DNA of 63,370 nucleotides, from positions 32,501-95,870 of the forward strand of contig JAJHQM010000001.1 of the NCBI GenBank assembly GCA_020833345.1, read 5' to 3'. The DNA is from Ignisphaera sp. (GTDB taxonomy: Archaea; Thermoproteota; Thermoprotei_A; Sulfolobales; Ignisphaeraceae). How positions within the stretch are numbered: the stretch's first letter is position 1; each line of letters begins with the position of its first letter. The notes beneath the pieces were generated by a model that was not told the DNA's origin, made no database searches, and saw nothing but the letters and a program-made list of their open reading frames with translations. The translations under genes and the position numbers were made by a program. Below are positions 26,231 through 34,499 of the stretch, in pieces.

Positions 26231-26287
26231 GCAAATGATGAGCTCTGCGGTGTTGAGAGGATGATAGAGGTCTTGAGTGCTGATAGA
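26231..26287 (+). ncRNA. C/D box sRNA
   Basis: Box C ATGATGA (26235-26241), D' TTGA (26253-26256), C' ATGATAG (26261-26267) and D CTGA (26280-26283) with 11- and 12-base guides and a 4-base D'-C' gap. A TATA-like TTTATTTT near 26200 would start transcription close to 26227. A 52-codon frame also covers this stretch (26183-26341), so the RNA call is not certain. It lies in the 354-base spacer before the TFS gene, which otherwise holds nothing I can identify. Confidence 0.55.
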
Positions 26288-26405
26288 GTTGACTTAGGAG
26301 CTGTTAGAATAGATCAAGAAAATTACCAAGCATGTCTATAGTTCTAAAATATATATTCTGGTTTAGGCAGTATATTAATCTGCCCGAGTTTCTACGGTGA
26401 GGTCA

Positions 26406-26747
26406 ATGAAGTTCTGTCCAAAGTGCGGTAGCCTTATGGTTGTAAAGGTTATAAATAATGCCTCTGTATTTTATTGCCCTAGATGTGGTTATAAAGTGGA
26501 TGTGATAAAGAATTCTGTATTTCTAAAGAAAAGCGTATCCTTTGAAAAACGTGTAGAAAAGCGTGAGGAAATAGCTGTTGACATTCCTTTAGGAGCTATT
26601 TTTGTAGAGTCTATTGTTTGTCCAAAATGTGGAAGAAGTGGTGTTTATTACTGGAGGAAGCAAGTTTCCTCAGCTGAAAGCTCTGATACTATAGCTAAGA
26701 CATATAAATGCTCTAGTTGTGGATATACATGGTCAGAGCTTGAATAA
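26406..26747 (+). CDS. Transcription factor S paralogue lacking the catalytic DE pair
   Basis: TFIIS/RPB9-like RNA polymerase cleavage factor fold. The N ribbon is CPKCGSLMVVK...CPRCGYKVD; the C ribbon is CPKCGRSGVYYWRKQ...YKCSSCGYTW. Ordinary TFS has Q-T-R-x-x-D-E-P before the last cysteine pair; here it is QVSSAESSDT, so the acidic DE that reaches the polymerase active site is replaced by ES and two residues are inserted. It may resemble the non-cleaving TFS paralogues. The ATG at 26406 is preferred (MKFCPKCGSLM, preceded by GAGGT) over GTG 26397. Confidence 0.85.
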   Translation: MKFCPKCGSLMVVKVINNASVFYCPRCGYKVDVIKNSVFLKKSVSFEKRVEKREEIAVDIPLGAIFVESIVCPKCGRSGVYYWRKQVSSAESSDTIAKTYKCSSCGYTWSELE

Positions 26748-26748
26748 G

Positions 26749-27660
26749 CTATAAAAGAGTAGAGATCGCTTCTACAACTCTCAAGAAGCTTACAGCATCA
26801 GTTAAATTTGGCTGGTAATGGATAGGTCTTGCTTTCACTACCTCTATAAACCATTGCACCTCTTTCTTTAAAGGCTCGTACAACTCTCCATGAATTGTTT
26901 TCTCGCCGGTAGAGGAATACACAGTTATTTTGTTTGTATTTGTATCGGCTCTTATAAAGCTGTGACTTGTTACCACATCTATCTCACGCACTTTATACGG
27001 TGAAACACCATCTACATGTATATGACAGTACGTACCTCTATTCATTTTCAATGTTGCCATAATAACTTCATCATAACATCCTAATACAAATCTATGCGCT
27101 TTTACAACTGTCATTACATCATCTTCTGTGAGGTATCTGCATAGGTCAATATCATGCACTCCTAAGTCAAGTAATAGAGGGTAGGAGACCATGTGTTTAG
27201 GTCTTCGCGACAATCTTTTGAAGACTATGTATAATGGTGGCTCAGTTCTTAAAAGCGTCTTAAGTGTGCTTACAGCGCTGTTGAATCTCATAATCATTCC
27301 AGGCACTGCAATGACTTTGCTTTCTATAGCTAGTCTATAAAGCTCTTCAGCTTCTCTAGATGCAGTAGCTACAGGCTTTTCGATTAAGGCGTGCTTTTTC
27401 TCAGATAGAGCCTCTTTAGAGACCTTGGCAAGAACATCTATAGGTGTAGCTATAATAACAGCATCAACATGTTTTAAAAGCTCAATATAGTCAGTTTTTA
27501 CCATAGGTACGTTGAACTCTTTTTTAATCCCTTCTAATACCTCCTCCCTAATATCACATACAGCCTCTAACCTAACCTCCATACTTCTCTCCAGCTCTTT
27601 TAGCACCCTTACGTAATTCTTTCCCCACCTACCAACACCTATAACTCCTATTTTTATCAT
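26749..27660 (-). CDS. Gfo/Idh/MocA-family oxidoreductase
   Basis: NAD(P)-dependent sugar dehydrogenase or reductase. GVIGVGRWGKNYVRVLKE is the dinucleotide-binding motif and LIEKPVATAS the family's EKP motif; LGVHDIDLCRYL matches the substrate-site histidine region. The 303-residue protein is encoded 2 bases after the membrane glycosyltransferase-like gene, suggesting joint work on a surface glycan, which is inference. Confidence 0.85.
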   Translation of the reverse strand: MIKIGVIGVGRWGKNYVRVLKELERSMEVRLEAVCDIREEVLEGIKKEFNVPMVKTDYIELLKHVDAVIIATPIDVLAKVSKEALSEKKHALIEKPVATASREAEELYRLAIESKVIAVPGMIMRFNSAVSTLKTLLRTEPPLYIVFKRLSRRPKHMVSYPLLLDLGVHDIDLCRYLTEDDVMTVVKAHRFVLGCYDEVIMATLKMNRGTYCHIHVDGVSPYKVREIDVVTSHSFIRADTNTNKITVYSSTGEKTIHGELYEPLKKEVQWFIEVVKARPIHYQPNLTDAVSFLRVVEAISTLL

Positions 27661-27662
27661 TC

Positions 27663-29081
27663 TTACTCACTCTTTAACACGTTAGAGTGAAGATATATTA
27701 AAGAAATTAACAAAGGTTGAGCAAGTATTATGAGTATTGCTACAAGAATCCTCTTTATAGCATTGAGCATCTTTATTATTTCCAAAAAATCTAACACATC
27801 ACTTGGAACATACATACGTATAGGCATAATAGCGTATCGCTGAAATACACCTGCAGTGTAAATAATGTAATAGTTTATAGATTGTGTAAAAACCGTTCGA
27901 GCATCCCAATACCCAACATCTTCAGCTATAAATGATTGCCTATAATCTGTTGCAGGAATGCACCATAACAATAAGCTATAAGGTAAAGCAATAAAGAGTA
28001 CAAGTATTGCGGTTAGGGAGACAAAGCTCTTTATTTTACGGAGATTTAATGCAATAAGTGATGTGGGTACAAACCATACTAAGTAATTTAGATTACCCAC
28101 TTTGTTAAAGGTTATGAAGAGCAAAAGTAAAAGTGAGGTAAAGAGAGCTATTGATGTGAGAGTATCATCATGTTTCAACATTTTTTTCATCTCCTTTTGT
28201 GCTATGTAGAGAGTAGCAAGATATGTTACAGCGAGAGGTACTATCCATAATATATTGAGAATACTGCTATATGTGCTAATGTCATATTCAAGTAGATATG
28301 TAGGCAAAGCCCATATTGATAGATCTTGTGGAGGTCGTGAGGCGTGAAAACTTATCAGATTGTTTATGAAGTCTTCTCGAGATACAATATAGAATGGCAT
28401 ACAGAAAAGCAGTGCTATCATTGAAAACGTCAGTAAGTATTCAAATGCCTTTCTAAGCCCATTCTCTCTATAGGTAAAAATGATATGCAAAGGTAATATA
28501 ATTACACAAATGTGTTTAATTAACGTAGCTAAGGCTAATACTATTGAGGCTTTAGAATACTCCTTCTTCGTAATGTATATTGTTGAAAGCAGTATTAGCA
28601 TTGCGATTAGTACATCAAATTGAAGAGCAAACAGCACCTGTATTAGTGGCAAACTTAGTAGCCAAATAAGGGCTATGTCAAAGCCTCGCCTCTTTTTAAT
28701 TATGTAAAAAATTATGAGCGCAGGTACTATAACAAGGCAAAGCTTTAAAATAATGTATCTGAATTGATACGGCACTAGCATTGCAATAGCGTACACAGAA
28801 ACAAATATTAATACCGCTAAAGGGGGGTATGGAACTTTACATGTGGGGGGCTGGCAGAGAGTATATATAAACAGAACTGCCGAGGCACCCTCTCTTTGCA
28901 CAATTCTATACCAAGAAACCCACCACATTATATCATAGTAGTTCCATCCAATTATGAGAGAGGACATTATCAGAATCAATGCCAGAACAAAAGCCATCTT
29001 TCTATGCTTACCGCTAGCAAAGTATACATCTCTGCTAGGAATTTCAAATAATTTCTCAAAAATCTTAAACACCTTTTTCAT
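27663..29081 (-). CDS. Polytopic GT-C-type glycosyltransferase-like membrane protein
   Basis: A 472-residue integral membrane protein with about ten hydrophobic helices. The first extracytoplasmic loop holds NYYDIMWWVSWYRIV, an acidic motif placed as in GT-C transferases that use polyprenyl-phosphate sugars (for example GT87 mannosyltransferases). A further loop has SFHASRPPQDLSIWALP. It would act at the cytoplasmic membrane. Donor and acceptor are unknown. It is first of a two-gene unit with the Gfo/Idh/MocA gene. Confidence 0.65.
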   Translation of the reverse strand: MKKVFKIFEKLFEIPSRDVYFASGKHRKMAFVLALILIMSSLIIGWNYYDIMWWVSWYRIVQREGASAVLFIYTLCQPPTCKVPYPPLAVLIFVSVYAIAMLVPYQFRYIILKLCLVIVPALIIFYIIKKRRGFDIALIWLLSLPLIQVLFALQFDVLIAMLILLSTIYITKKEYSKASIVLALATLIKHICVIILPLHIIFTYRENGLRKAFEYLLTFSMIALLFCMPFYIVSREDFINNLISFHASRPPQDLSIWALPTYLLEYDISTYSSILNILWIVPLAVTYLATLYIAQKEMKKMLKHDDTLTSIALFTSLLLLLFITFNKVGNLNYLVWFVPTSLIALNLRKIKSFVSLTAILVLFIALPYSLLLWCIPATDYRQSFIAEDVGYWDARTVFTQSINYYIIYTAGVFQRYAIMPIRMYVPSDVLDFLEIIKMLNAIKRILVAILIILAQPLLISLIYLHSNVLKSE

Positions 29082-29157
29082 AAATACCTTGACCTAAGCT
29101 TATAGTAGAAATATAAGGGGATTAATTTAAAGCTTTTGATTTTCTTCATACAACAGC

Positions 29158-29556
29158 TTAACACTTTAAGATTTCTGTAACTACTTCAGTAAATGTTTTT
29201 CCTTTCTCATCAACAACTCTCTTTATTCTTTGATATAGCTCCAGATGAGCTTTATCCCTTTGTCTTACATAGAACGTTATGTGATTAACTAAATGCTTAA
29301 CATCGGTAAATGTTTTTCCACAGGCTTCACATCTCCAGCAAGGACCTTCTACACTAGTCTTCACTTTCTTATCTTCAGTAATTGAAGTTTGTGATGTTTG
29401 TATGGTACTAATAGTTGCTAGCTCATACCATAAGCTATAAGCATTTTCTCCACAGATTGTAGCAATAGATTTGACCACCTCTATAATTAATGGGGCACCT
29501 GCAGCTCTAGCAATCTCTATAAGTTTAACACTGCATTCGTTCAACTTTCCCGCCAA
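29158..29556 (-). CDS. Small protein with C2H2-like zinc finger
   Basis: A 132-residue protein. The centre has C-E-A-C-GKTF...H-x3-H spacing (CEACGKTFTDVKHLVNHITF) flanked by an extra CWRC, and a long C-terminal helix (DKAHLELYQRIKRVVDEKGKTFTEVV). The N-terminal helical part is not recognised. A nucleic-acid-binding role is likely from the finger. It is divergent from the C/D sRNA and tRNA-Met. Confidence 0.65.
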   Translation of the reverse strand: MAGKLNECSVKLIEIARAAGAPLIIEVVKSIATICGENAYSLWYELATISTIQTSQTSITEDKKVKTSVEGPCWRCEACGKTFTDVKHLVNHITFYVRQRDKAHLELYQRIKRVVDEKGKTFTEVVTEILKC

Positions 29557-29607
29557 TACTTTTTTGCTGCTTTACTAAATTTAATAAGTTTAGGGCAGCA
29601 TAATAAG

Positions 29608-29666
29608 CAAGGTGATGAATGTGGCGGCTTAACTGAAATATGATGTTGCTTAGAAGGGCTGATAAA
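29608..29666 (+). ncRNA. C/D box sRNA
   Basis: Box C GTGATGA (29612-29618), D' CTGA (29633-29636), C' ATGATGT (29640-29646) and D CTGA (29659-29662). Guides are 14 and 12 bases with a 3-base D'-C' gap, a textbook layout. A TATA-like AATTTAATAAG near 29580 fits a 5' end near 29606. Guides are ATGTGGCGGCTTAA and TGCTTAGAAGGG; targets were not recognised. Confidence 0.78.
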
Positions 29667-29751
29667 ATCGTGAAGTAATAACTCTGGTTGGCTACATTAT
29701 TTTAAGTTTAAGACTTATAAAGCCTTGCTACCTCTACTAATACTGTATCAC

Positions 29752-29845
29752 GCCGCCGTAGCTCAGCCCGGTAGAGCGCCGGACTCATATGCTATAGTGT
29801 GGTTGGGAGATCCGGTGGTCGCGGGTTCAAGTCCCGCCGGCGGCA
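29752..29845 (+). tRNA. tRNA-Met(CAT) with 20-base intron
   Basis: Acceptor GCCGCCG (29752-29758) pairs with CGGCGGC (29838-29844), discriminator A, no encoded CCA. The anticodon stem CCGGA (29779-29783) pairs with TCCGG (29811-29815). Anticodon CAT is at 29786-29788. The extra 20 bases at 29790-29809 fit an intron at the canonical 37/38 site. It may be elongator Met or, if lysidine-like agmatidine is added, Ile2; the acceptor is not initiator-like. Confidence 0.92.
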
Positions 29846-29919
29846 CTATATCAATTCTAATATTTGATTTCGTTCTAATAAATAATGTATTATTGAATAC
29901 TGATTTCGGTGTTTTAATA

Positions 29920-30384
29920 ATGTCGAATATTGATACAGAGCTTGACAACATAATAATATGCTTATATACATTAGAAAACGCATCAGAAGATGACTGCATC
30001 TCTGGTTCACTGCACTCTTTGTATACTATCTCATTATACCTTGGTGTTAGGATAAGATATTCAACGCTTCAATCACTGACTAATTATGTGAGAGAATGGA
30101 GTAGTCTTGATGAGCTTGAACAAGAGCTTGTAATAGACCTTCTAAGGAATCTCATTGAGAGCTACAAGGTATCTGATTATGCTCGAGTAAAGGATATCAC
30201 AAAAAGAATCTTTAGGATGCTAATTGGTACTGGCATAGATACTAAAACAGTTAAGGATGCTATAGAGCTTACTTTAAACACACTTTATGCTGTATTAGTG
30301 GCATCTGTTGCAGATGTAGTTACAGAAACTACGTTACTACAAGTTCAAGGTGCGCCAGCAATATCTAAGGTGCACGCCCTTTAA
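29920..30384 (+). CDS. Conserved hypothetical helical protein
   Basis: A 154-residue, mostly helical protein I do not recognise (MSNIDTELDNIIICLYTLEN...). The frame extends upstream through the tRNA gene, so the ATG at 29920 is taken as the start. AT-rich sequence with a TATA-like ATTTGATTT/TAATAAATAA lies 30-50 bases upstream. A short gene of unknown function follows on the same strand. Confidence 0.6.
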   Translation: MSNIDTELDNIIICLYTLENASEDDCISGSLHSLYTISLYLGVRIRYSTLQSLTNYVREWSSLDELEQELVIDLLRNLIESYKVSDYARVKDITKRIFRMLIGTGIDTKTVKDAIELTLNTLYAVLVASVADVVTETTLLQVQGAPAISKVHAL

Positions 30385-30444
30385 TGTATATTGTAACCAC
30401 ACATTTAATAACTTAATAAGATTTTCCTTGATGCAAAATCTCTT

Positions 30445-30696
30445 ATGACTACAATTTTAAACTACATGTTCAAAACCATACTCAGCAACTATCTGCAAGT
30501 CATAGACATGAGGATTAGAAATGAAATGGGTGAGGATCTAATAAATTACTATGTTGAGCGTTGTAACTCAATGGGACTTTTTAAAAAGTTGGCAAGTAGA
30601 TTAATTGCAGGTCAAACAAAGATCATTTCTGCTACTAGAATTCTTTTGTTATTAAAGGCCTCAAGTACTGGCATTACGTGTGCAGAGAATTGTTAA
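30445..30696 (+). CDS. Small hypothetical protein
   Basis: An 83-residue helical protein (MTTILNYMFKTILSNYLQVIDMR...). No family recognised. It follows the 154-residue gene by 60 bases on the same strand and converges on dcd. Coding status rests on composition and frame length only. Confidence 0.4.
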   Translation: MTTILNYMFKTILSNYLQVIDMRIRNEMGEDLINYYVERCNSMGLFKKLASRLIAGQTKIISATRILLLLKASSTGITCAENC

Positions 30697-30762
30697 GTAA
30701 AGTAAATGATGTTGTAGGGTTAATGAAAGGCGAGGTAAAGAACACTACTAAGATACGTAAGC

Positions 30763-31293
30763 TTATGCTATTGGGAGTTGTGGAGGTCTGGCTCCCCGCT
30801 GACCTTGGTATTTACCTGAGTAAGGTTTTTGTATAGGTGTTGAAACCTTTGAGAACACAATATGCAAAAACCTCGTCCCCCTCCTTATCTTAATTGGAAA
30901 TGTAGATGTATGTATTTCTATAGTTATCTGCCCTTCAAAACCCCCATCAATAATTGTTGGTGGAATAGAAAGCCCCATTCTTGCGAAAGTTGATCTCAAT
31001 TCCACAAAAGCCATGAGCTCTGGAGGCACTTTAATGTACTCAATAGTTGTTGCAAGGTATATACTTCTTGGTTCGAAAATGAATTCTTCAGCTTTAAAAC
31101 ACCTATAAAATAAACTTAAGTCTGTAGTTGTGCTATAAGGGTCTAAAACAGCATTAGTATTGCTTAATATGCATACCTCGCCATCTATCCTAAGGTCAAG
31201 ACCGTTTTCTCTTACAATGTCCTCAGAAAAGGGCTCTACAACAAGTCTCCCACTCTTTATGTAGTTAATGAGATCAAAATCTGATAATATCAT
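30763..31293 (-). CDS. dcd: dCTP deaminase
   Basis: Deaminates dCTP to dUTP (some archaeal forms also cleave it to dUMP). The start MILSDFDLINYIKSGRLVVEPF and the motifs LRSTFARMGLSIPPTIIDGGFEGQ and YSGKYQGQRGARPPQL are diagnostic. The ATG at 31293 is preferred over the upstream 31308 because it gives the family N-terminus. It is last in a minus-strand series with AMMECR1, Mut7-C and RNase HII. Confidence 0.93.
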   Translation of the reverse strand: MILSDFDLINYIKSGRLVVEPFSEDIVRENGLDLRIDGEVCILSNTNAVLDPYSTTTDLSLFYRCFKAEEFIFEPRSIYLATTIEYIKVPPELMAFVELRSTFARMGLSIPPTIIDGGFEGQITIEIHTSTFPIKIRRGTRFLHIVFSKVSTPIQKPYSGKYQGQRGARPPQLPIA

Positions 31294-31348
31294 AGAACTT
31301 AACACCAATAACGAAGATTTATGCTTCAGTTTCTATTAAGCACGAGCC

Positions 31349-32017
31349 CTACGTTAAACCACACCGGTATCTCAATTCCTGCTCTAAGTCTCTCTCCTTA
31401 ACAACGCCCCTAGGGCTCTCTTCATAAAATATCCTGCCATCGTATACAAAGATTTTTGTCTTTTTATCTAACCAGCAATCAGCTTCTAGCCCGGCTTTTA
31501 AGCAACCTTCAGCAAGGAATGTTTCAACATCCCAGCAATACTCTACAGGAACTTGTGGAAGTAAGGTGCCTGTATGCCATCCTCTGGAGATTATTATTCC
31601 ATGCTTACCTATAACAATGTCGCTAGGTCTCCTTACAGGTATTGGTGTAGATAGTACAGAAACTTCAATAACTATAGTATCAAGCTCATCGAGCCTCAAT
31701 GGAGGAAATCTCGGATCCTCTGTTGCAGCCGCTATAGCAGATTCTATAATGACTTTAATTAGAGGTGAAATTGGCTGGAGAAAGCCTATACAGCCTCTAA
31801 GCTCTTTTTGTTGTGGTCCTACAACCCTGTCTATTGTTACAAAAGCCATACCATTCTTTAAAAATTTTTTATCTACGTTCCTATCAGGCTCTATCTTAAT
31901 GTTCTTACTAAGATACTCCTCTATAGCCCTTCTTGCCAGTCTCACTAGGTAAGTTCCATCCTCTAGCGTTAGCTCAGAAGGTGAGACAGTGTTATGTGTG
32001 CTCAATCTTTTCACCAA
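31349..32017 (-). CDS. AMMECR1-domain protein
   Basis: A 222-residue protein of the conserved AMMECR1 family, function unknown. KELRGCIGFLQPISPLIKVIIESAIAAATEDPRFPPLRLDELD and GIIISRGWHTGTLLPQVPVEYCWDVETFLAEGCLKAGL are its hallmark segments. It overlaps the Mut7-C gene by 26 bases, so the two are probably translated together. Confidence 0.9.
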   Translation of the reverse strand: MVKRLSTHNTVSPSELTLEDGTYLVRLARRAIEEYLSKNIKIEPDRNVDKKFLKNGMAFVTIDRVVGPQQKELRGCIGFLQPISPLIKVIIESAIAAATEDPRFPPLRLDELDTIVIEVSVLSTPIPVRRPSDIVIGKHGIIISRGWHTGTLLPQVPVEYCWDVETFLAEGCLKAGLEADCWLDKKTKIFVYDGRIFYEESPRGVVKERDLEQELRYRCGLT

Positions 32018-32552
32018 CTTCTGAAATCTCTATTTTACGTTCACTAATACTAACTTTACTAATTAATTTAGCCTTCTTAATTTTTGCGCCTTCTAATACT
32101 TGGTTTATGCTTTTCCAGTGAGTACCTTGCCAGTATACCTTCTTACATAAAGGACATACCCAAAACTCTTTATATCTCAATGTTATAGGTTTGCTGACTT
32201 TATGTGCTATTTCAGCGATTGATGTTGTATATGCAAGTCTTGTATTACAGTGGGGACATCGGGTATCATCTTTGTGGAACTCCAGTTCCACACCAAATCT
32301 TTTTGAAAGTTCTGCCAAAACATCCTCTACATTAGGATCTTCAACGAAAAAAGCTCTTAAGCCTTGCTTTCTAGCTCTACGATAAAGGCTGAGATCACGA
32401 GTAATTAAAATTCTATCTTCTTCTTTAGAAATCTTTATGAGCTTCCAATCATCTACTTTCCGAAAGTATAGGGTATCATAACCTAAAAGCCTAAGCCAAC
32501 GAGCTACGTGACCTAGCATTGAATCTACTATAAAGCGTGGGTGACTTGGCAT
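31992..32552 (-). CDS. Mut7-C RNase-domain protein with zinc ribbon
   Basis: A PIN-like ribonuclease domain: FIVDSMLGHVARWLRLLGYDTLY, DRILITRDLSLYRRARKQGLRAFFV, then a zinc ribbon CPHC...CPLC at about 98-139. This is the Mut7-C (DUF82, COG1656) layout. An RNA-processing or decay role is inferred from the fold. Confidence 0.85.
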   Translation of the reverse strand: MPSHPRFIVDSMLGHVARWLRLLGYDTLYFRKVDDWKLIKISKEEDRILITRDLSLYRRARKQGLRAFFVEDPNVEDVLAELSKRFGVELEFHKDDTRCPHCNTRLAYTTSIAEIAHKVSKPITLRYKEFWVCPLCKKVYWQGTHWKSINQVLEGAKIKKAKLISKVSISERKIEISEVGEKIEHT

Positions 32553-32652
32553 TGTTATTATCCTCTAAATTCTGGAATACAATATTAATTTTCAAACTTA
32601 AAATGTTTTAGCGGATAAACAAATGCAACTTCCTATGTCTTAAAATACAAAC

Positions 32653-33345
32653 TCAGTCTACTCTCTCTAAGTTATTACTAATGTATTCAAGCAGAGATTT
32701 ACTCTTCTTTGAATCAATTTTGATATTTAAAACTCTTTCTATTGTTTTCCACGACTTTCTTACTATAGGTGGCAATATTTTGAATTTTTCATAGTAATGC
32801 CTGATCCAGTCTAAGGTTTTAGTATCACTAGGATATCCACTACCCAAATCACCGTAAATACTTTTAAGCTTGTCTATGTGCTTATCACGTAAAACCTTTG
32901 CTACAATGCTTGCTGCAGCTACGGCAAGGTATTTGCTATCAGCCTGGAACTCTATATGCAGCTTTACATTATTAGCCACATCATTTAGTCTCTTCATAAT
33001 CCTTTCCGGGTTTGTGAATGCATCAATGTATACCTCTTGGATTAAAATACTTCTAAGGGCCTTGCGAAGAGCGTCTGCAATGGCTTGCAACTCTAGTTCA
33101 TTGATATTGAATTCGTCTATTTTATCTGGAGTTATTCTGTGTACTATCACCAACTTAGAAAGTGAGATTATGAATGGAAAAAGGCTTTCTCTTCTTGTCT
33201 TCGTCAATTTTTTGCTATCTTTAACACCTAGAGCTTTTAATGCTTGTAATGCTTGATCCTCTAAAGCCACTAAGGCTATGAACATGTCCCCTACTAGAGG
33301 GCCTCTGCCAGCCTCATCAATACCTGCTATAACACGGCTTTGCAT
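32653..33345 (-). CDS. rnhB: Ribonuclease HII
   Basis: Cleaves RNA in RNA-DNA hybrids. The catalytic start VIAGIDEAGRGPLVGDM provides the DE pair, VYIDAFTNPE the third acid, and VAAASIVAKVLRDK the fourth region; SGYPSD is also conserved. The ATG at 33345 is preferred over the TTG at 33357. It follows the DUF354 gene by about 15 bases. Confidence 0.93.
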   Translation of the reverse strand: MQSRVIAGIDEAGRGPLVGDMFIALVALEDQALQALKALGVKDSKKLTKTRRESLFPFIISLSKLVIVHRITPDKIDEFNINELELQAIADALRKALRSILIQEVYIDAFTNPERIMKRLNDVANNVKLHIEFQADSKYLAVAAASIVAKVLRDKHIDKLKSIYGDLGSGYPSDTKTLDWIRHYYEKFKILPPIVRKSWKTIERVLNIKIDSKKSKSLLEYISNNLERVD

Positions 33346-33360
33346 TATTTCACACAATAC

Positions 33361-34428
33361 TTAAAGCACTCCCAACATTTTTAATACTTTGCTAAGAGCT
33401 TCAGAAGGTGATTCAAGATTTTTCAAAAGCATTTTTACATATTCTTTATATAACTCAATGCTATTAACAGAAGATTTCAATATGTTCTTAATGTTATTAT
33501 AAGCTTCATCAAGATCCGTTAAATGCGATAATGGAAAGCCCCAGTCCATAACACACCTATTTACATAAAGTTCGCTGGGAAAGATGGAGATAGCAGGTGT
33601 ACCAAGTAAGGCAGCCTCTCTAGCCATGGTTCCTCCACCACTAATTATAACCTTAGCGTAATATGCAACTTTTGTCCCATCAACACCTTCACCTTTAGGT
33701 ACGATGAATTCCTTCATATCTTTAAAGCTCTTCATTACATTATCATCATTGTACCTTGGTAAGTAGAGTACCTTATAACCATTTTTAATAATCAATTCAA
33801 TAATCTTTATAATAAAGGTAGGCACGCGATGATCGCTATACTTATAATAGGAAGCTTTAATTTCAGGAGGCCTGATTACTACATAATTGAATGGCTCTAA
33901 ATCCCATTTCCTTAAATAAGCCGCATCTGGGGAGAAGCTCTTTAACCACTCAATTTCATCAACGCCATTAAATTGTACTAACAGAGCTTTATCCTTCATT
34001 ACATACCTTTCAATTTCGCTTTTGGGAATACATGATGAGAATATAACAGCTGTTGCGAGGGGCAGTGAAAGTCTGGAAGGAGCTTCGCTATGAGGACTAT
34101 CAGTAAACGCTATATATGTTCTTCCTAATCCAAATGCTATTCTAGCAGCAACAGGGTTTGGAAAGGCAAGCAAAATATCAAAGTCGTTAATGATTTGCAG
34201 AAGCTCTATGGTTCTTCTTGCCTCTTCTAAGACTTTTTCCCTTAGCCCTTCAACATACTTGCCGATGGCCACAAAGTTTACTCCTATATTCCTTAGAACA
34301 GGTAATGTGTACTCATAGTCTCTAGCAGTTATTATAACTTCAAAGCCTTTCTTCATTAATTCTAAAGACATGTGGCCAAAAAGTTTTGCTTGTTTTGGCG
34401 TCAGAATGTCAAACCATAGCTTTGCCAT
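33361..34428 (-). CDS. DUF354 glycosyltransferase-like protein
   Basis: A 355-residue protein with GT-B-like layout. It opens with KLWFDILTPKQAKLFGHMSLELMKKGFEVIITARDY and has the nucleotide-sugar-site segment VIISGGGTMAREAALLGTPAISIFP, as in DUF354. Reaction unknown. The ATG at 34428 is preferred because a TATA-like box near 34455 makes the ATG at 34461 unlikely. It is divergent from the phosphohexomutase gene. Confidence 0.78.
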   Translation of the reverse strand: MAKLWFDILTPKQAKLFGHMSLELMKKGFEVIITARDYEYTLPVLRNIGVNFVAIGKYVEGLREKVLEEARRTIELLQIINDFDILLAFPNPVAARIAFGLGRTYIAFTDSPHSEAPSRLSLPLATAVIFSSCIPKSEIERYVMKDKALLVQFNGVDEIEWLKSFSPDAAYLRKWDLEPFNYVVIRPPEIKASYYKYSDHRVPTFIIKIIELIIKNGYKVLYLPRYNDDNVMKSFKDMKEFIVPKGEGVDGTKVAYYAKVIISGGGTMAREAALLGTPAISIFPSELYVNRCVMDWGFPLSHLTDLDEAYNNIKNILKSSVNSIELYKEYVKMLLKNLESPSEALSKVLKMLGVL

Positions 34429-34499
34429 ACTTAAATAATCGCCGGACTCTAAAAACCTCATAAAGTTTTTATGTTTTTACTAAAATTTTGTGCTGGGAT

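Noticed and set aside
26183-26341. 52-codon protein gene
   Set aside because: The likely TATA box places transcription start after its GTG, and a full C/D box set lies inside it; kept only as a finding.
29725-29919. N-terminal extension of the gene at 29920
   Set aside because: It is read through tRNA-Met and cannot be coding.
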